Of a stretch of DNA of 64,000 nucleotides, positions 1 to 10,267 are shown piece after piece. Source of the stretch: Nitrobacter sp039808345 (GTDB lineage: Bacteria > Pseudomonadota > Alphaproteobacteria > Rhizobiales > Xanthobacteraceae). The translations under genes were made by a program, and so were the position numbers. Location of the stretch: the NCBI RefSeq assembly GCF_047824785.1, contig NZ_CP181167.1, positions 2,542,001 to 2,606,000 on the forward strand. Reading direction: 5' to 3'. Every line of letters begins with the position of its first letter. The stretch's first letter is position 1. The notes beneath the pieces are model-generated. The model had not been told where the DNA came from and ran no database searches. It saw nothing but the letters and a program-made list of their open reading frames with translations.

Positions 1-208
1 CCGCGAGATCCTTCTTCGTGTAGTTGACCTTCGCCGCCACCGGATTTTCCCGCGCGGCGGAAACGCCCGGATTGACGGCATTGAAAATCCCGCCGACCAG
101 AACCGGCCGCCAGGAAATCTGCTCACCGAATTCTTTCGCCAGCGGCTGGATGTTGTGGAAGGCGAGATAGGTCCAGGGACTGGCGCAATCGAAGAAGAAT
201 TCGATCAT
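1..208 (-). CDS. DsbA-family 2-hydroxychromene-2-carboxylate isomerase-like protein (partial)
   Basis: Only the N-terminal 69 residues lie in the window; the gene runs off the left edge. The protein begins MIEFFFDCASPWTYLAF, the thioredoxin-fold start typical of the HCCA isomerase / DsbA family, with the SPWTYLA stretch where the family binds glutathione. Members isomerise chromene carboxylates in aromatic degradation or act as glutathione S-transferase kappa-like enzymes. The fragment cannot separate these roles. No signal peptide is visible, so it is probably cytosolic. Confidence 0.75.
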   Translation of the reverse strand, partial: MIEFFFDCASPWTYLAFHNIQPLAKEFGEQISWRPVLVGGIFNAVNPGVSAARENPVAAKVNYTKKDLA

Positions 209-479
209 GGGATGTTTCCTTTAATTCTTCCGATCGGCTTGGCCCGGCGACCCATGGCTTGTCAACCTTGACACAAGGCGGGTGTGACGCTCAGGATTCG
301 ATGTCACGATGTCGACCATAGGAAGGATCCGTCGCACTTTTGTGTCGCATCACGCGTATGTCGCATCACGCCGCGCCCGCAATGCGCGCGCGGCGGATCA
401 CAGCGTGACGCATGACCCGGTTTTGAAAACAGGACGCGCGTTTTCTTTTCCTGTTGCAGGCAGGAACGGCGGAAATTTT

Positions 480-986
480 CTACGCCGCGCCGTCGCGCAA
501 TGGCGGAGCGAAGGCAAGATCGAGATCCCACGGAAAATAGATCCAGGTATCCTGCGAAACCTCGGTGATGAACGTATCGACCAGCGGCTTGCCGAGCGGC
601 TTGGCGTAGACGGTCGCGAAATGCGCATCCGGAATCATGCCGCGCACCACGCGCGCGGTGGCGCCGGTGTCGACAAGATCGTCGACGACCAGAAGATTCT
701 TGCCTGAGCCGCCGCCGAGCTTCACTGTCATATCGGAGATGCCTTTCAGCACCTTCAATTCGCTTTTGTGGAGGTGATCGTAGCTTGCGATACACACCGT
801 ATCGATCACGCGGACACCGAGTTCGCGCGCCACGATCGCGGCGGGAACGAGACCGCCGCGGGTGATCGCGACCACCGCATGGAAGGGACCGGTCTCGTTC
901 AACCGCCAGCTCAAGGCGCGGCAGTCGCGATGAAACTGGTCCCAGGACACCGGAAAAGCCTTGTCGGGTGTTTTGTGAGCGGTCAC
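480..986 (-). CDS. gpt: Xanthine phosphoribosyltransferase
   Basis: A 168-residue purine-salvage enzyme that would transfer phosphoribose from PRPP to xanthine or guanine. The PRPP-binding signature LLVVDDLVDTGATARVV lies at about residues 98-114. An upstream AITRGGLVPAA segment supplies the PPi loop. The length is close to the family norm of about 150-170. The start is GTG; the reading begins VTAHKTPDKAF. The gene stands about 100 bases downstream of the CinA-like gene on the same strand and could be cotranscribed with it. Confidence 0.9.
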   Translation of the reverse strand: MTAHKTPDKAFPVSWDQFHRDCRALSWRLNETGPFHAVVAITRGGLVPAAIVARELGVRVIDTVCIASYDHLHKSELKVLKGISDMTVKLGGGSGKNLLVVDDLVDTGATARVVRGMIPDAHFATVYAKPLGKPLVDTFITEVSQDTWIYFPWDLDLAFAPPLRDGAA

Positions 987-1087
987 TTGGTGATTTCCGT
1001 CAGGATTGTTTTCTTGATAGCGCTTGTCGAGCGAAGCATGTCCCTGGACTTGAGCGCAAGCACGCCAACCAGAACAACGAGTGATCG

Positions 1088-1828
1088 TTACTGGGGCAGC
1101 TTGAGAGTCGCCAGCATCGCCTTCACGGCGTCCATTGCCGTTGTCAGGCTGGCCTGATCGCGGGATCGCACCACGATGCTCGTGTTCGGCGTTCCGTTCT
1201 CGTCGAGAAACGGATAACTGCCGATGGCGGTGTCCGGATGCGCGTTGGCGATCTCGCGCAGCGGCGTGCCGATGTCACCTTCACGGCAATTGCCGCGCAC
1301 CGATTCCGACAGCATCCGATCGCCGACCCGCAGCGTCGGCGCGACGATATCCATCATCGCCTGCATGATCGAAGGCACGCCCGCCATGACGATGACATTG
1401 CCGATCCGGAAACCGGGCGCCAGAATGGTTGCGCTTTGAATCGGTTCGGCCCCCTGGGGAATGCGCGCCATCCGCAACCGCGCCTCATTCAACTCGCCGG
1501 GCTTCTGGTAGCGCTCCTTGAAACGCGCCACCACCTCGGGATGATAATCGATGCTGACATCCAGGGCTTTCGCGACGCTGTCGGCGGTGATGTCGTCATG
1601 TGTCGGGCCGATCCCTCCGGTCGTGAAGACGTAGGTGTAACGCGCGCGAAGCGCGTTCACCGCCGCGACGATATCGGCCTCGTCGTCGGCGACGATGCGC
1701 ACCTCCTTGAGATCGATTCCGATATTCGTCAGGTATTCCGCGATGAATCCGATGTTCTTGTCCTTCGTCCTGCCGGACAGGATTTCATCTCCGATCACCA
1801 GAACGCCCGCGGTGACAATATCACCCAT
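1088..1828 (-). CDS. CinA-like / molybdopterin-binding domain protein
   Basis: A 246-residue protein of the MoaB/MogA-like fold found as the N-terminal part of CinA ('competence/damage-inducible protein A'). VLVIGDEILSGRTKDKN at the N-terminus and the FTTGGIGPTHDDITADSVAKAL motif (about residues 69-90) are diagnostic. The C-terminal nicotinamide-nucleotide amidohydrolase domain of full CinA is absent, as is common for alphaproteobacterial stand-alone copies. A GTG one codon upstream is possible, but AGGAG sits 5 bases before the ATG chosen here. The exact substrate is not known for this subfamily. Confidence 0.85.
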   Translation of the reverse strand: MGDIVTAGVLVIGDEILSGRTKDKNIGFIAEYLTNIGIDLKEVRIVADDEADIVAAVNALRARYTYVFTTGGIGPTHDDITADSVAKALDVSIDYHPEVVARFKERYQKPGELNEARLRMARIPQGAEPIQSATILAPGFRIGNVIVMAGVPSIMQAMMDIVAPTLRVGDRMLSESVRGNCREGDIGTPLREIANAHPDTAIGSYPFLDENGTPNTSIVVRSRDQASLTTAMDAVKAMLATLKLPQ

Positions 1829-2105
1829 CACCTCTCCTCGCCGTCAGCAGGCTCTTGCCCCTCGCCACGGACCTGCCGCTTCATGGCGGGCGTGGCGCGT
1901 CATGTGCCGGGCGCACGCCGGAAGACCGGAAATTTCAGGCGCGATCGGGCGCCGGGACGCAACGCGCCCCATCAGAAGGAAACGATCCTGACGCGGATGC
2001 GCGCCTTCGCGATCATCACATGACGCGCAGCCGCGCCAGCGTCAAGACGCGCGCCTCCCACGGCGAAACGGCAACGGCCGGCGGCGTTCCATCGTGAGGC
2101 TCCCC

Positions 2106-2405
2106 TCAATGCAGACGAAACACGCCGTCCACCGCGCGCAATTCAGCAGGCTTGATCAGCCTCGAATGCGCCACCGTCACTGAAACCAGCGGTCCGTCGA
2201 GCTGCTTTTCCCAGAAGGCGAGAAAATCGCACAGCGCCGGAAACTTCGGAAACATGTCGTAATTCTGCCAGACGTAGCTCTGCAACAGCCATTGCCGATC
2301 GGGCCGGCGGTACAGGATTTCCGCGGTCGTCAGACCATAGCCGAGCACCTGCTTGCGAAAGTCGTCGGTCACGCCGCCAGGCCGCACATCATCCTTCGAA
2401 ACCAT
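2106..2405 (-). CDS. usg: Usg family protein
   Basis: A 99-residue protein of the Usg family, a small alphaproteobacterial family often found near tryptophan genes and of unknown biochemical role. The conserved core reads YGLTTAEILYRRPD, then LLQSYVWQNYDMFPKFP, then TVAHSRLIKPAELRAVDG. The frame stays open upstream, but a clear AAGGAGG precedes the ATG at 2405, so this start is preferred over one 23 codons earlier. It is divergent from groES, with about 420 bases between them. No trp genes are nearby. Confidence 0.85.
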   Translation of the reverse strand: MVSKDDVRPGGVTDDFRKQVLGYGLTTAEILYRRPDRQWLLQSYVWQNYDMFPKFPALCDFLAFWEKQLDGPLVSVTVAHSRLIKPAELRAVDGVFRLH

Positions 2406-2712
2406 GTCCAAACCTCCTTGAATGGAGGCTGCGCCATCGGCGAAGTGACGGGCCGACTTCCCCGATCGCTCCAATGCCTCCAGACCCGCTTCGGAACCGT
2501 TGTCAGGCGGCCGCCATTCTTCGACGGATCATCCTTAAAATGTGACGGCGCGCCGCCCCGATCACAAGCCTGAAAACAAATAGTATGTTTGATTAACTTA
2601 GCTCTGGCAGCGACTTACCGCGCCTGCTAACAATAGGCTGTACTCTGGCGAGGATCGGTGAACCACGTTGGCAGTCTCCACCCTGGATTGCTTAAAAAAT
2701 CCGCCTTTCACC

Positions 2713-2744
2713 CTTGTCCGCGCCCTGAACGTCCCTTATGTCCT
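2713..2744 (+). promoter_or_regulatory. RpoH (sigma-32)-like promoter of groESL
   Basis: CTTG at 2713-2716 is followed after about 17-18 bases by CCTTATGTCC (2734-2743). This closely resembles the alphaproteobacterial heat-shock promoter pattern CTTG-N17-CYTATNT. Transcription would start about 10 bases further on, just before or within the CIRCE operator, so both sigma-32 activation and HrcA repression could act here. Confidence 0.6.
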
Positions 2745-2755
2745 GTCCGGTCATG

Positions 2756-2782
2756 CTGGCACTCGCCGGTATTGACTGCCAG
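2756..2782 (+). promoter_or_regulatory. CIRCE operator (HrcA binding site) upstream of groES
   Basis: CTGGCACTC (2756-2764), a 9-base spacer GCCGGTATT, then GACTGCCAG (2774-2782). The arms are inverted repeats with one mismatch and match the 9-N9-9 CIRCE layout (TTAGCACTC-N9-GAGTGCTAA). It lies 43 bases before the groES start. HrcA bound here would repress groESL in the absence of heat stress. hrcA itself is not in the window. Confidence 0.8.
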
Positions 2783-2825
2783 AATTCATAAACATCACAG
2801 ATTTTCAATGTCTTAGGAGGACTGC

Positions 2826-3143
2826 ATGAAATTCCGTCCGCTTCACGACCGCGTCGTGGTCAAGCGCATCGACGCAGAAGAGAAGACCGCAGGCGGCATC
2901 ATCATTCCCGACACGGCCAAGGAAAAGCCATCGCAGGGCGAGGTTGTCGCCGTCGGCCCCGGCGGCCGCGACGAGGCCGGCAAGCTGATCCCGATCGACC
3001 TCAAGGTCGGCGACCGCGTGTTGTTCGGCAAGTGGTCCGGCACCGAAGTCAAGATCGAGGGCCAGGATCTCCTGATCATGAAGGAATCCGACATCATGGG
3101 CGTCCTCACCGACGTCGCGCCCGCCAAGAAGAAGGCCGCCTGA
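2826..3143 (+). CDS. groES: Co-chaperonin GroES
   Basis: A 105-residue cochaperonin that caps the GroEL ring in the cytoplasm. It begins MKFRPLHDRVVVKRID and carries the mobile loop KTAGGIIIPDTAKEKPSQGEV and the LLFGKWSG / LLIMKESDIMGV segments typical of the family. The ATG at 2826 is preceded by TTAGGAGG at optimal distance. It is the first gene of the groESL operon, 40 bases ahead of groEL, under the RpoH-like promoter and CIRCE element just upstream. Confidence 0.98.
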   Translation: MKFRPLHDRVVVKRIDAEEKTAGGIIIPDTAKEKPSQGEVVAVGPGGRDEAGKLIPIDLKVGDRVLFGKWSGTEVKIEGQDLLIMKESDIMGVLTDVAPAKKKAA

Positions 3144-3183
3144 GCGCCATTCCCTGCACGATCATTCAAAGGAACAACTCAAC

Positions 3184-4824
<1,641 letters not shown>

Positions 4825-4864
4825 CGCATAGCGTCAGAAACCGCCGCCCCTGAACTATAAATAC

Positions 4865-4890
4865 ATAAAGCCGGGCAAGCCCGGCTTTAT
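4865..4890 (+). terminator. Hairpin downstream of groEL (first)
   Basis: A perfect 12-bp stem, ATAAAGCCGGGC / GCCCGGCTTTAT, with a 2-base AA loop, 41 bases after the groEL stop codon. There is no long T tract on the plus strand. A smaller 10-bp hairpin (4818-4840) already overlaps the groEL stop codon. Likely role: transcription termination or mRNA 3'-end protection. Confidence 0.6.
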
Positions 4891-4943
4891 GTGGCGGCAT
4901 GGATTTCCAAAGTCCATCAGCCTTCCAAGCTGAATACCGATGA

Positions 4944-4971
4944 GAAAGGCCCGGCGTAAGCCGGGCCTTTC
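4944..4971. terminator. Rho-independent-like terminator between groEL and the convergent toxin gene
   Basis: GAAAGGCCCGGC / GCCGGGCCTTTC, 12-bp perfect stem with a GTAA loop. A-rich and T-containing flanks on both sides would let it serve groESL from the left and the convergent toxin-antitoxin operon from the right. Confidence 0.65.
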
Positions 4972-5022
4972 GTTTATGCTTCGTCAGTTGTTCGAATACG
5001 CTCAAAGACGGTCACGGTCCTC

Positions 5023-5436
5023 TCAACACTCCACCACGCTTACGTGCCCTTGCTTGCCATAAGCGAGCAGAACCCGATCGCGCGTGATGAGCGTTGCTCC
5101 GAGGTCGCGTGCGGTGGCGGCCACGATACGATCGGCGGGATCACGTGGCGGCGTTCCCGGCAGGAATGACGACGCAATCAGAAGTTCCGGCGGCATCGGC
5201 GCGAGTTTAACGCCGGGAATGTCGAGCAACTTCGCGAACCATCGCTCCGGCGCGATCTGCAACTGCACCCGGCCCCGCGCCGCCAGCAACCCGACCTCCC
5301 ATGCCGTGATCGGTGAGATGTAGGACGGCGCGCCCTCGCGGTGAGCGGAAGCAAGCAAGTCCAGGGCTGCTCGCGCCAGCTCCGCCTGATCGGAAATCCA
5401 GATTGCGGCGCACGTGTCCCACAAGAGAGGCCGCAT
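5023..5436 (-). CDS. PIN-domain toxin (VapC-like ribonuclease)
   Basis: A 137-residue PIN-domain protein expected to be a Mg2+-dependent RNase toxin. Conserved acidic residues are visible in LLWDTCAAIW (N-terminus), ITAWEVGLL, PRDPADRIVAATA and LITRDRVLL. The chosen ATG overlaps the antitoxin stop codon by one base (TGATG), which fits translational coupling; an alternative ATG 10 codons upstream would overlap the partner more. The downstream end converges on the groEL terminators. Target RNA is unknown. Confidence 0.85.
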   Translation of the reverse strand: MRPLLWDTCAAIWISDQAELARAALDLLASAHREGAPSYISPITAWEVGLLAARGRVQLQIAPERWFAKLLDIPGVKLAPMPPELLIASSFLPGTPPRDPADRIVAATARDLGATLITRDRVLLAYGKQGHVSVVEC

Positions 5437-5849
5437 CAGCGGCGACCATCTGTAGACTTGCTCCACTCGGGATCGGCGGGTGTCGCAATATCCGTACCCG
5501 GCATGATCCGCACCATACCCTTCATCGCACCGTAGGCCGGATGTATCGGGTGCAGAGGTGCTGAAGCGGAAGGCTGCGGTTGCCCGGATGATCGCCCGTC
5601 ACCTTCCCCCTTGCGACGGAAAACAAGCTTCTGCCCTGCCATGTCGACCTGCTCGCTCTCGAAACCAGCCTCAAGCCAAACCCGCGTCAGTACACTGTTG
5701 GTCGGGTTATTGCTCCACCACGGTCGGTGTTTGTGAGCCGACGCGGGTAATTTAGTTTGTGTGATCCGCTCGACCTCCGCAAACGACATCGGTACGCGCT
5801 CGTGGTTCTGGCTTCTCAGAAAGTCGCCAAGACGATCGTATTTCGACAC
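5436..5849 (-). CDS. Putative antitoxin with DUF7662-like N-terminal domain
   Basis: A 137-residue protein read from a GTG that is preceded by GGAGGA. The N-terminal part (MSKYDRLGDFLRSQ ... VERITQTKLPASA ... RPWWSNN ... WLEAGFESEQVDM) resembles the DUF7662 family of small, probably DNA-binding domains. A linker rich in Ser, Pro and Gly follows. The C-terminal segment GMVRIMPGTDIATPADPEW is of the kind antitoxins use to wrap the toxin. Position directly before and overlapping a PIN toxin makes it the likely antitoxin and autorepressor. It is not a classic VapB/AbrB or RHH protein. Confidence 0.65.
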   Translation of the reverse strand: MSKYDRLGDFLRSQNHERVPMSFAEVERITQTKLPASAHKHRPWWSNNPTNSVLTRVWLEAGFESEQVDMAGQKLVFRRKGEGDGRSSGQPQPSASAPLHPIHPAYGAMKGMVRIMPGTDIATPADPEWSKSTDGRR

Positions 5850-5870
5850 AGAACTCCTCCTTCCAATAGT

Positions 5871-5888
5871 TTCTACCTATAGGTAGAA
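5871..5888. promoter_or_regulatory. Palindromic operator candidate for the toxin-antitoxin operon
   Basis: TTCTACCTATAGGTAGAA is a perfect 18-bp palindrome whose inner edge lies 22 bases upstream of the antitoxin start. This is the expected place for an autoregulatory operator of a type II toxin-antitoxin module. Confidence 0.55.
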
Positions 5889-5950
5889 CTTTTTTGATCG
5901 TCCTGCAAGTCCGGAGGGACAGTGCGTTCCGTATGTTCGAAATACTTGCG

Positions 5951-7447
5951 CTATCTCAACTCCGCCGGTAGCGGCGCGAGCACGTCGCCCGAAGGCTCCG
6001 CCACCACGTTGATAGCGAAGGTCTCGATCGTCAGCGGACCGCGCTTGCGTTCGAGCATTGCGATCTTCTCGACATGATTGAAAGACTGCGCGACAGGCGG
6101 CCAGTTATCCGACCCGTCGTCGACGAAAAGCAGCCTGCCGGTGAGTTGATCCATGTCCGGAGGCGGCGCGTTGATCCAGCGAATGCGCTCGAAGTGCTGC
6201 GCCACGCAAGTGTCCTTCGGCAGATAGAACCGGAGCCAGCTCGTCACGCCATATCCTTGAGCGAGCACGCAGCGCGCGCCGCTTTTCACGCGCAACGCTT
6301 CAATCCCGGCGGCAAGATCGCGCACGCCGACTCCGACGCTGCGCACCGAGGCATCGCGCCGATAGCCTGAAAGGATTCCGGTGTTCACCTGCACCACCAG
6401 CGCCACGAACATGCCGACGCCTACCGGCAGCGCCCAGCGGCGGCAAGCATCGGCGAATTTCCGGCCGCGCGGCTGCCAGCGCGTGACGTCGGAAGCAACC
6501 GCCGCAGCGATCGCGAGCGCCGGATAGATCGACCCAAACCAGTTGGCCTCGACGCGAGCGTGCAGCGAATGCCAGACGAAATAGATCGTCAGCGTCCACA
6601 CCGTCGCATTGATCAGCACCCGCGCGGCGCGCGTGCCCTCGCCACGCTTCGACAATGCAAACAGCCCCATCGCGGCGAGCGCGAACACCGGCGGCGTCGC
6701 GAAGGCGATCTGGGCCGGGATCAGCTCGACGATATAGCGAAGCGTGAACTGATCGACGCGCGCGCGGCCGAACTGCTTGGCGAACGACACCCAATGATGT
6801 TCGGCATTCCAGATGAGGACCGGCGCGAAGATCGCCAGCGCGACCAGCCCGCCAAGATAAGGCCACGGCGTCCGCAGCCAGCGCCGCAGCTCCGGCACCG
6901 CCACCAGCCAGATCAGGATCACCGGGCCAAAAAACAGCGCGGTATATTTCGACAGCAGCGCCGCACCGACGGCTACGCCCACAGCGAGCCACCAGACGCC
7001 GCGCCCGCCCACCAGCAGTTCGGCGAGACACAGCAGCACGAAACTCGATGCCACCATCAGCGGCGCATCCGGCGTCACGATCACGGTGCCGGCCGCGACC
7101 ATCAGCATGACGTTGAGAAGAACGGCTGCCGTCGCCGCCGCGCGCGCGCTATCCACCAACAGCACGGTGGCGCGGTAGACAGCGAAGGTCATCGGCAGCG
7201 CCAGCAGGATCGACACCAGCCGCACGCCGAGTTCGGTATCGCCCGCGATCATGGTGCCGAGGCGGATCACCACCGCCACCAGCGGCGGATGATCGTAATA
7301 GCCGCCAGCCAGATGTTTCGACCATGTCCAGTAGTAAGCTTCGTCGAAGGTCAGCGGAGTGAAGGACGCGCAGACCAGCCGCAACGCCACCAGCGCGAGG
7401 ACCGTAAGAACGACGGCGCGGACAGACCACGTATCGGTCAGGCACAT
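5951..7447 (-). CDS. ArnT-like glycosyltransferase, family 39 (polyprenyl-phosphate sugar donor)
   Basis: A 498-residue multi-pass membrane glycosyltransferase. The N-terminal half has FTPLTFDEAYYWTWSKHLAGGYYDHPPLVA, where the acidic DE pair and the YYDHPP motif are typical of the GT39/PMT-2 family that moves sugars from undecaprenyl phosphate. About ten hydrophobic spans follow, then a periplasmic C-terminal region. It begins 7 bases after the GT2-GtrA gene. The pair suggests one makes the lipid-linked sugar and the other transfers it to an envelope acceptor. The acceptor cannot be told from sequence. Confidence 0.8.
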   Translation of the reverse strand: MCLTDTWSVRAVVLTVLALVALRLVCASFTPLTFDEAYYWTWSKHLAGGYYDHPPLVAVVIRLGTMIAGDTELGVRLVSILLALPMTFAVYRATVLLVDSARAAATAAVLLNVMLMVAAGTVIVTPDAPLMVASSFVLLCLAELLVGGRGVWWLAVGVAVGAALLSKYTALFFGPVILIWLVAVPELRRWLRTPWPYLGGLVALAIFAPVLIWNAEHHWVSFAKQFGRARVDQFTLRYIVELIPAQIAFATPPVFALAAMGLFALSKRGEGTRAARVLINATVWTLTIYFVWHSLHARVEANWFGSIYPALAIAAAVASDVTRWQPRGRKFADACRRWALPVGVGMFVALVVQVNTGILSGYRRDASVRSVGVGVRDLAAGIEALRVKSGARCVLAQGYGVTSWLRFYLPKDTCVAQHFERIRWINAPPPDMDQLTGRLLFVDDGSDNWPPVAQSFNHVEKIAMLERKRGPLTIETFAINVVAEPSGDVLAPLPAELR

Positions 7448-7454
7448 CGCCGCG

Positions 7455-8585
7455 CTATCGCCTGCGCCACACGAACAGGCTGGATACCGCGTAATTCCAG
7501 ACCACGCCCATCAGCGCGCCGGCCGCGCCCGCCAGCCACCAGATCGGCTCCTGATTGTAGACCGAGAACGCGACGCCGACATTGGCGAGCAGGCCGACGC
7601 TGCACACCAGATAGAAAATCAGGAGGCCGCGAAGAATCCCCAAGCCTTTCAGGCGCTGGTCGCGATAGGTCAGGAGGTTGTTGAGCAGGAAATTGCTCGT
7701 CATCGCTAGGATCGCGCCGAACGCCTGCGAGTGCGGAAATGGCCATGCCAGCACTTCGTGCGCGACAAACAGGCCGGCGAAATGCACGACGACGCCGACC
7801 GATCCCACCAGCGCGAACAGCAGGAACCGCAACGACACCGCATCATGCGTCAGCTTCGCCAGCACAAGACCGAGAAAGTCCAGCGCGACCATCGAATCCA
7901 GCTTGCTCTCGCCGTGCAGCCGCGAGCCGAAGGTGTAGGGAACTTCGGTGACTCGCAATGCGCCGCGCGCCGTCGCGATCACGTCGAGCAGGATCTTGAA
8001 ACCCTGGGTCGAAAGCTCAGGCGCGAGCCGTTCGAAGCGGTCGCGGCGAATCATGAAAAAGCCGCTCATGGGGTCGGCGATCTCGATGCGCAGCAGCTTC
8101 CTCGCGACCGAGGTTGCCAGCATGCTGAAGCTCGCGCGCTGCTTGTCGAAGCTGTCGGCGCTGCCGCCCTCGATGTAGCGGCTGCCGACGACCAGATCAG
8201 CGGCATTGCTTTCCAGCAGCGCGAGCATGGCCGGCAGCCGGGTTTCATCGTGCTGAAGGTCGGCATCCATCACCGCGGCGCACGGCGCGCTCGACGCCAG
8301 AATGCCCTCGATGCATGCGCCGGACAGTCCGCGGCGGCCGACGCGCCTGATGCAGCGAACACGGGGATCGACCGCGGCCAGTTCGCGCACCACGTCCGAC
8401 GTTCCGTCGGGAGAATTGTCATCGACATAGATGACCTCCCACGCGATTCCCTTCAGCGCAGCGGTCAGCTTCCGATACAACGCAACCACGTTGTCGCGCT
8501 CGTTGAAGGTGGGCACGACGACCGAAAGCTGGCGCGGCATACCGATTGATGGCTCGACCGGCTCCGGTCTGATGGCTTCATTCAT
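7455..8585 (-). CDS. Dolichol-phosphate-mannose-synthase-like GT2 fused to GtrA membrane domain
   Basis: A 376-residue fusion. Residues about 18-250 form a GT2 (DPM1-type) catalytic domain: LSVVVPTFNERDNV, VIYVDDNSPDGTSDVV (DDNS), MDADLQHDE (DAD) and GSRYIEGGS. Residues about 255-375 form a GtrA-like domain with four hydrophobic spans, including the FLLNNLLTYRDQR loop. It should charge polyprenyl phosphate with a hexose at the inner membrane. Coupled with the GT39 gene downstream. Confidence 0.88.
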   Translation of the reverse strand: MNEAIRPEPVEPSIGMPRQLSVVVPTFNERDNVVALYRKLTAALKGIAWEVIYVDDNSPDGTSDVVRELAAVDPRVRCIRRVGRRGLSGACIEGILASSAPCAAVMDADLQHDETRLPAMLALLESNAADLVVGSRYIEGGSADSFDKQRASFSMLATSVARKLLRIEIADPMSGFFMIRRDRFERLAPELSTQGFKILLDVIATARGALRVTEVPYTFGSRLHGESKLDSMVALDFLGLVLAKLTHDAVSLRFLLFALVGSVGVVVHFAGLFVAHEVLAWPFPHSQAFGAILAMTSNFLLNNLLTYRDQRLKGLGILRGLLIFYLVCSVGLLANVGVAFSVYNQEPIWWLAGAAGALMGVVWNYAVSSLFVWRRR

Positions 8586-8859
8586 GGCGCCAGCATATAT
8601 CCGCGGCCGCCGCCAATGCCAAGATGACGGGCATCGTCAGCGGACGCAGGACCGAACCGGCCGCGAGCCAGAAATCCTGATAAAAGCCAGAGCAATGTGT
8701 GGGGAGCCGACCGAAGCCAACGACCACGAACAACGGAGCGCGCGTACATCCGGCGCAGCCCTGTCATCCCGTGGTCGTTCCGGCGATGGAGCGGGCTTCG
8801 ACATCGCCGTTGGTGTTAAAGTAGGTACGATCGGAGCGTCCGCAAGAGGCAGGGCCCCA

Positions 8860-9663
8860 ATGGCGAGTAAAGCAGGCAACATTTATATCGGGGTCGGCGG
8901 CTGGACCTTCGCACCCTGGCGCGGCGTTTTCTACCCGGAGAAGCTCGCGCAAGCGAAAGAGCTGGCATATGCCGCCTCCAGGCTGACCTCCATCGAGATC
9001 AACGGCACTTATTATGGATCGCAGAAGCGGGAAAGCTTTCGCAAATGGGCGCGCGAGGTGCCGGACGGCTTCGTATTCTCGCTGAAGGGCCCGCGCTTCG
9101 CCACCAATCGCCGGGTGCTGGCCGAGGCCGGCGACTCGGTGAACCGCTTCTATGATTCGGGCGTGCTGGAACTGGGCGACCATCTCGGACCGGTGCTGTG
9201 GCAGTTCGCGCCGACCAAGGCATTCGACGAATCCGATTTTGGCAAATTCCTCGAGCTCCTGCCGCGAAAGCTGGACAGGCGAGCGCTGCGACACGTCGTC
9301 GAGGTTCGCCACGACAGTTTCCGCACGCCGGTCTTCATCTCGCTCCTGCGCCAGTTCCAGGTGCCGGTCGTATTCGCCGAGCACGGCAAGTATCCGGCGA
9401 TCGCCGATATCGCCGCGGATTTCGTCTATGCGCGCCTGCAAAGGGGCAGCGACGGGATTGAGACTTGCTATCCTCCGAAGCAGCTCGATGCCTGGGCGAA
9501 GCGTTTTCAATCCTGGGCCGCGGGCGAGGAACCAGACGATCTGCCGCGCGTGGACGAAGCCCGGCCGAAGAAAATACCGCGCGACGTGTTCGCCTATGTG
9601 ATTCATGAAGGCAAGGTGCGCGCGCCCGCCGGCGCGATGGAGTTGATTGCACGGGTGACATGA
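8860..9663 (+). CDS. DUF72 family protein
   Basis: A 267-residue TIM-barrel-type DUF72 protein. Visible family features are IYIGVGGWTFAPWRGVFYP at the start, EINGTYYGSQK, FVFSLKGPRFATNRR and LGPVLWQFAPTKAFD. The ATG at 8860 follows a GAGGCAGGG stretch; the frame is open far upstream, but similarity begins only here. It overlaps the DUF488 gene by 4 bases (ATGA), and the two families often occur together. Biochemical function is unknown. Confidence 0.88.
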   Translation: MASKAGNIYIGVGGWTFAPWRGVFYPEKLAQAKELAYAASRLTSIEINGTYYGSQKRESFRKWAREVPDGFVFSLKGPRFATNRRVLAEAGDSVNRFYDSGVLELGDHLGPVLWQFAPTKAFDESDFGKFLELLPRKLDRRALRHVVEVRHDSFRTPVFISLLRQFQVPVVFAEHGKYPAIADIAADFVYARLQRGSDGIETCYPPKQLDAWAKRFQSWAAGEEPDDLPRVDEARPKKIPRDVFAYVIHEGKVRAPAGAMELIARVT

Positions 9664-10136
9664 AGGAGCACGGGATGACGCTGACGGCGCCGCTCTTCAC
9701 CATCGGTTACGAGCAGACCCCGGCCCGAGCCGTCCTCGACGAACTGCAACGGGCCGGCATCAAGTGGCTGGTCGATGTCCGCGCGGTCACATCGTCCCGC
9801 CGCCCCGGCTTCTCAAAGAACCAGCTCGCCGCAAGCCTCGGCGATCGCGGCATCGCCTACCTGCACTTGCGGGGGCTTGGAACGCCAAAGCCGGGCAGGC
9901 TGGCCCGGCGCAGCGGTAAATTCGACCTGCTGCACGAGATTTACGCCGCGCATCTGAAGACGCTGCAGGCCCGCGAGGAAATCGACGAACTCTCGGCGCT
10001 TGTGAGGCAGTCCGGGCCGGTCTGCCTCCTCTGCTATGAGCGTGATCATCAGCATTGTCACCGTCGATGGATCGCCGAGACCATCGAAACCCGCGATGGC
10101 GTCACGGTGGAAAACCTGATCGCGCGGCCGCGTTGA
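9660..10136 (+). CDS. DUF488 family protein
   Basis: A 158-residue DUF488 protein. Family signatures include FTIGYEQTPARAVLDEL, LVDVRAVTSSRRPGFSK, YLHLRGLGTPK and the C-terminal CLLCYERDHQHCHRRW, whose Cys and His residues look metal- or nucleic-acid-binding. Translation is coupled to the DUF72 gene through an ATGA overlap; an ATG 5 codons later (9675), preceded by GGAGCACGGG, is an alternative start. Function is unknown. Confidence 0.85.
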   Translation: MKEHGMTLTAPLFTIGYEQTPARAVLDELQRAGIKWLVDVRAVTSSRRPGFSKNQLAASLGDRGIAYLHLRGLGTPKPGRLARRSGKFDLLHEIYAAHLKTLQAREEIDELSALVRQSGPVCLLCYERDHQHCHRRWIAETIETRDGVTVENLIARPR

Positions 10137-10267
10137 GAGCTCAGACGGTTAAAAAAACCTTAAGGGTGTTTCCATATTGTTCACTACGCGATACCCCGCC
10201 CGCCTGCTATCAGTAGTTGTACGTAGGGGCGCTTGGAACTTGCGGGGGCTGGGGTACATTGGGGCGC

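Noticed and set aside
6560..7684. 374-codon open frame opposite the GT39 gene
   Set aside because: His/Arg/Gln-rich low-complexity translation typical of the reverse strand of membrane-protein genes; no start-site evidence.
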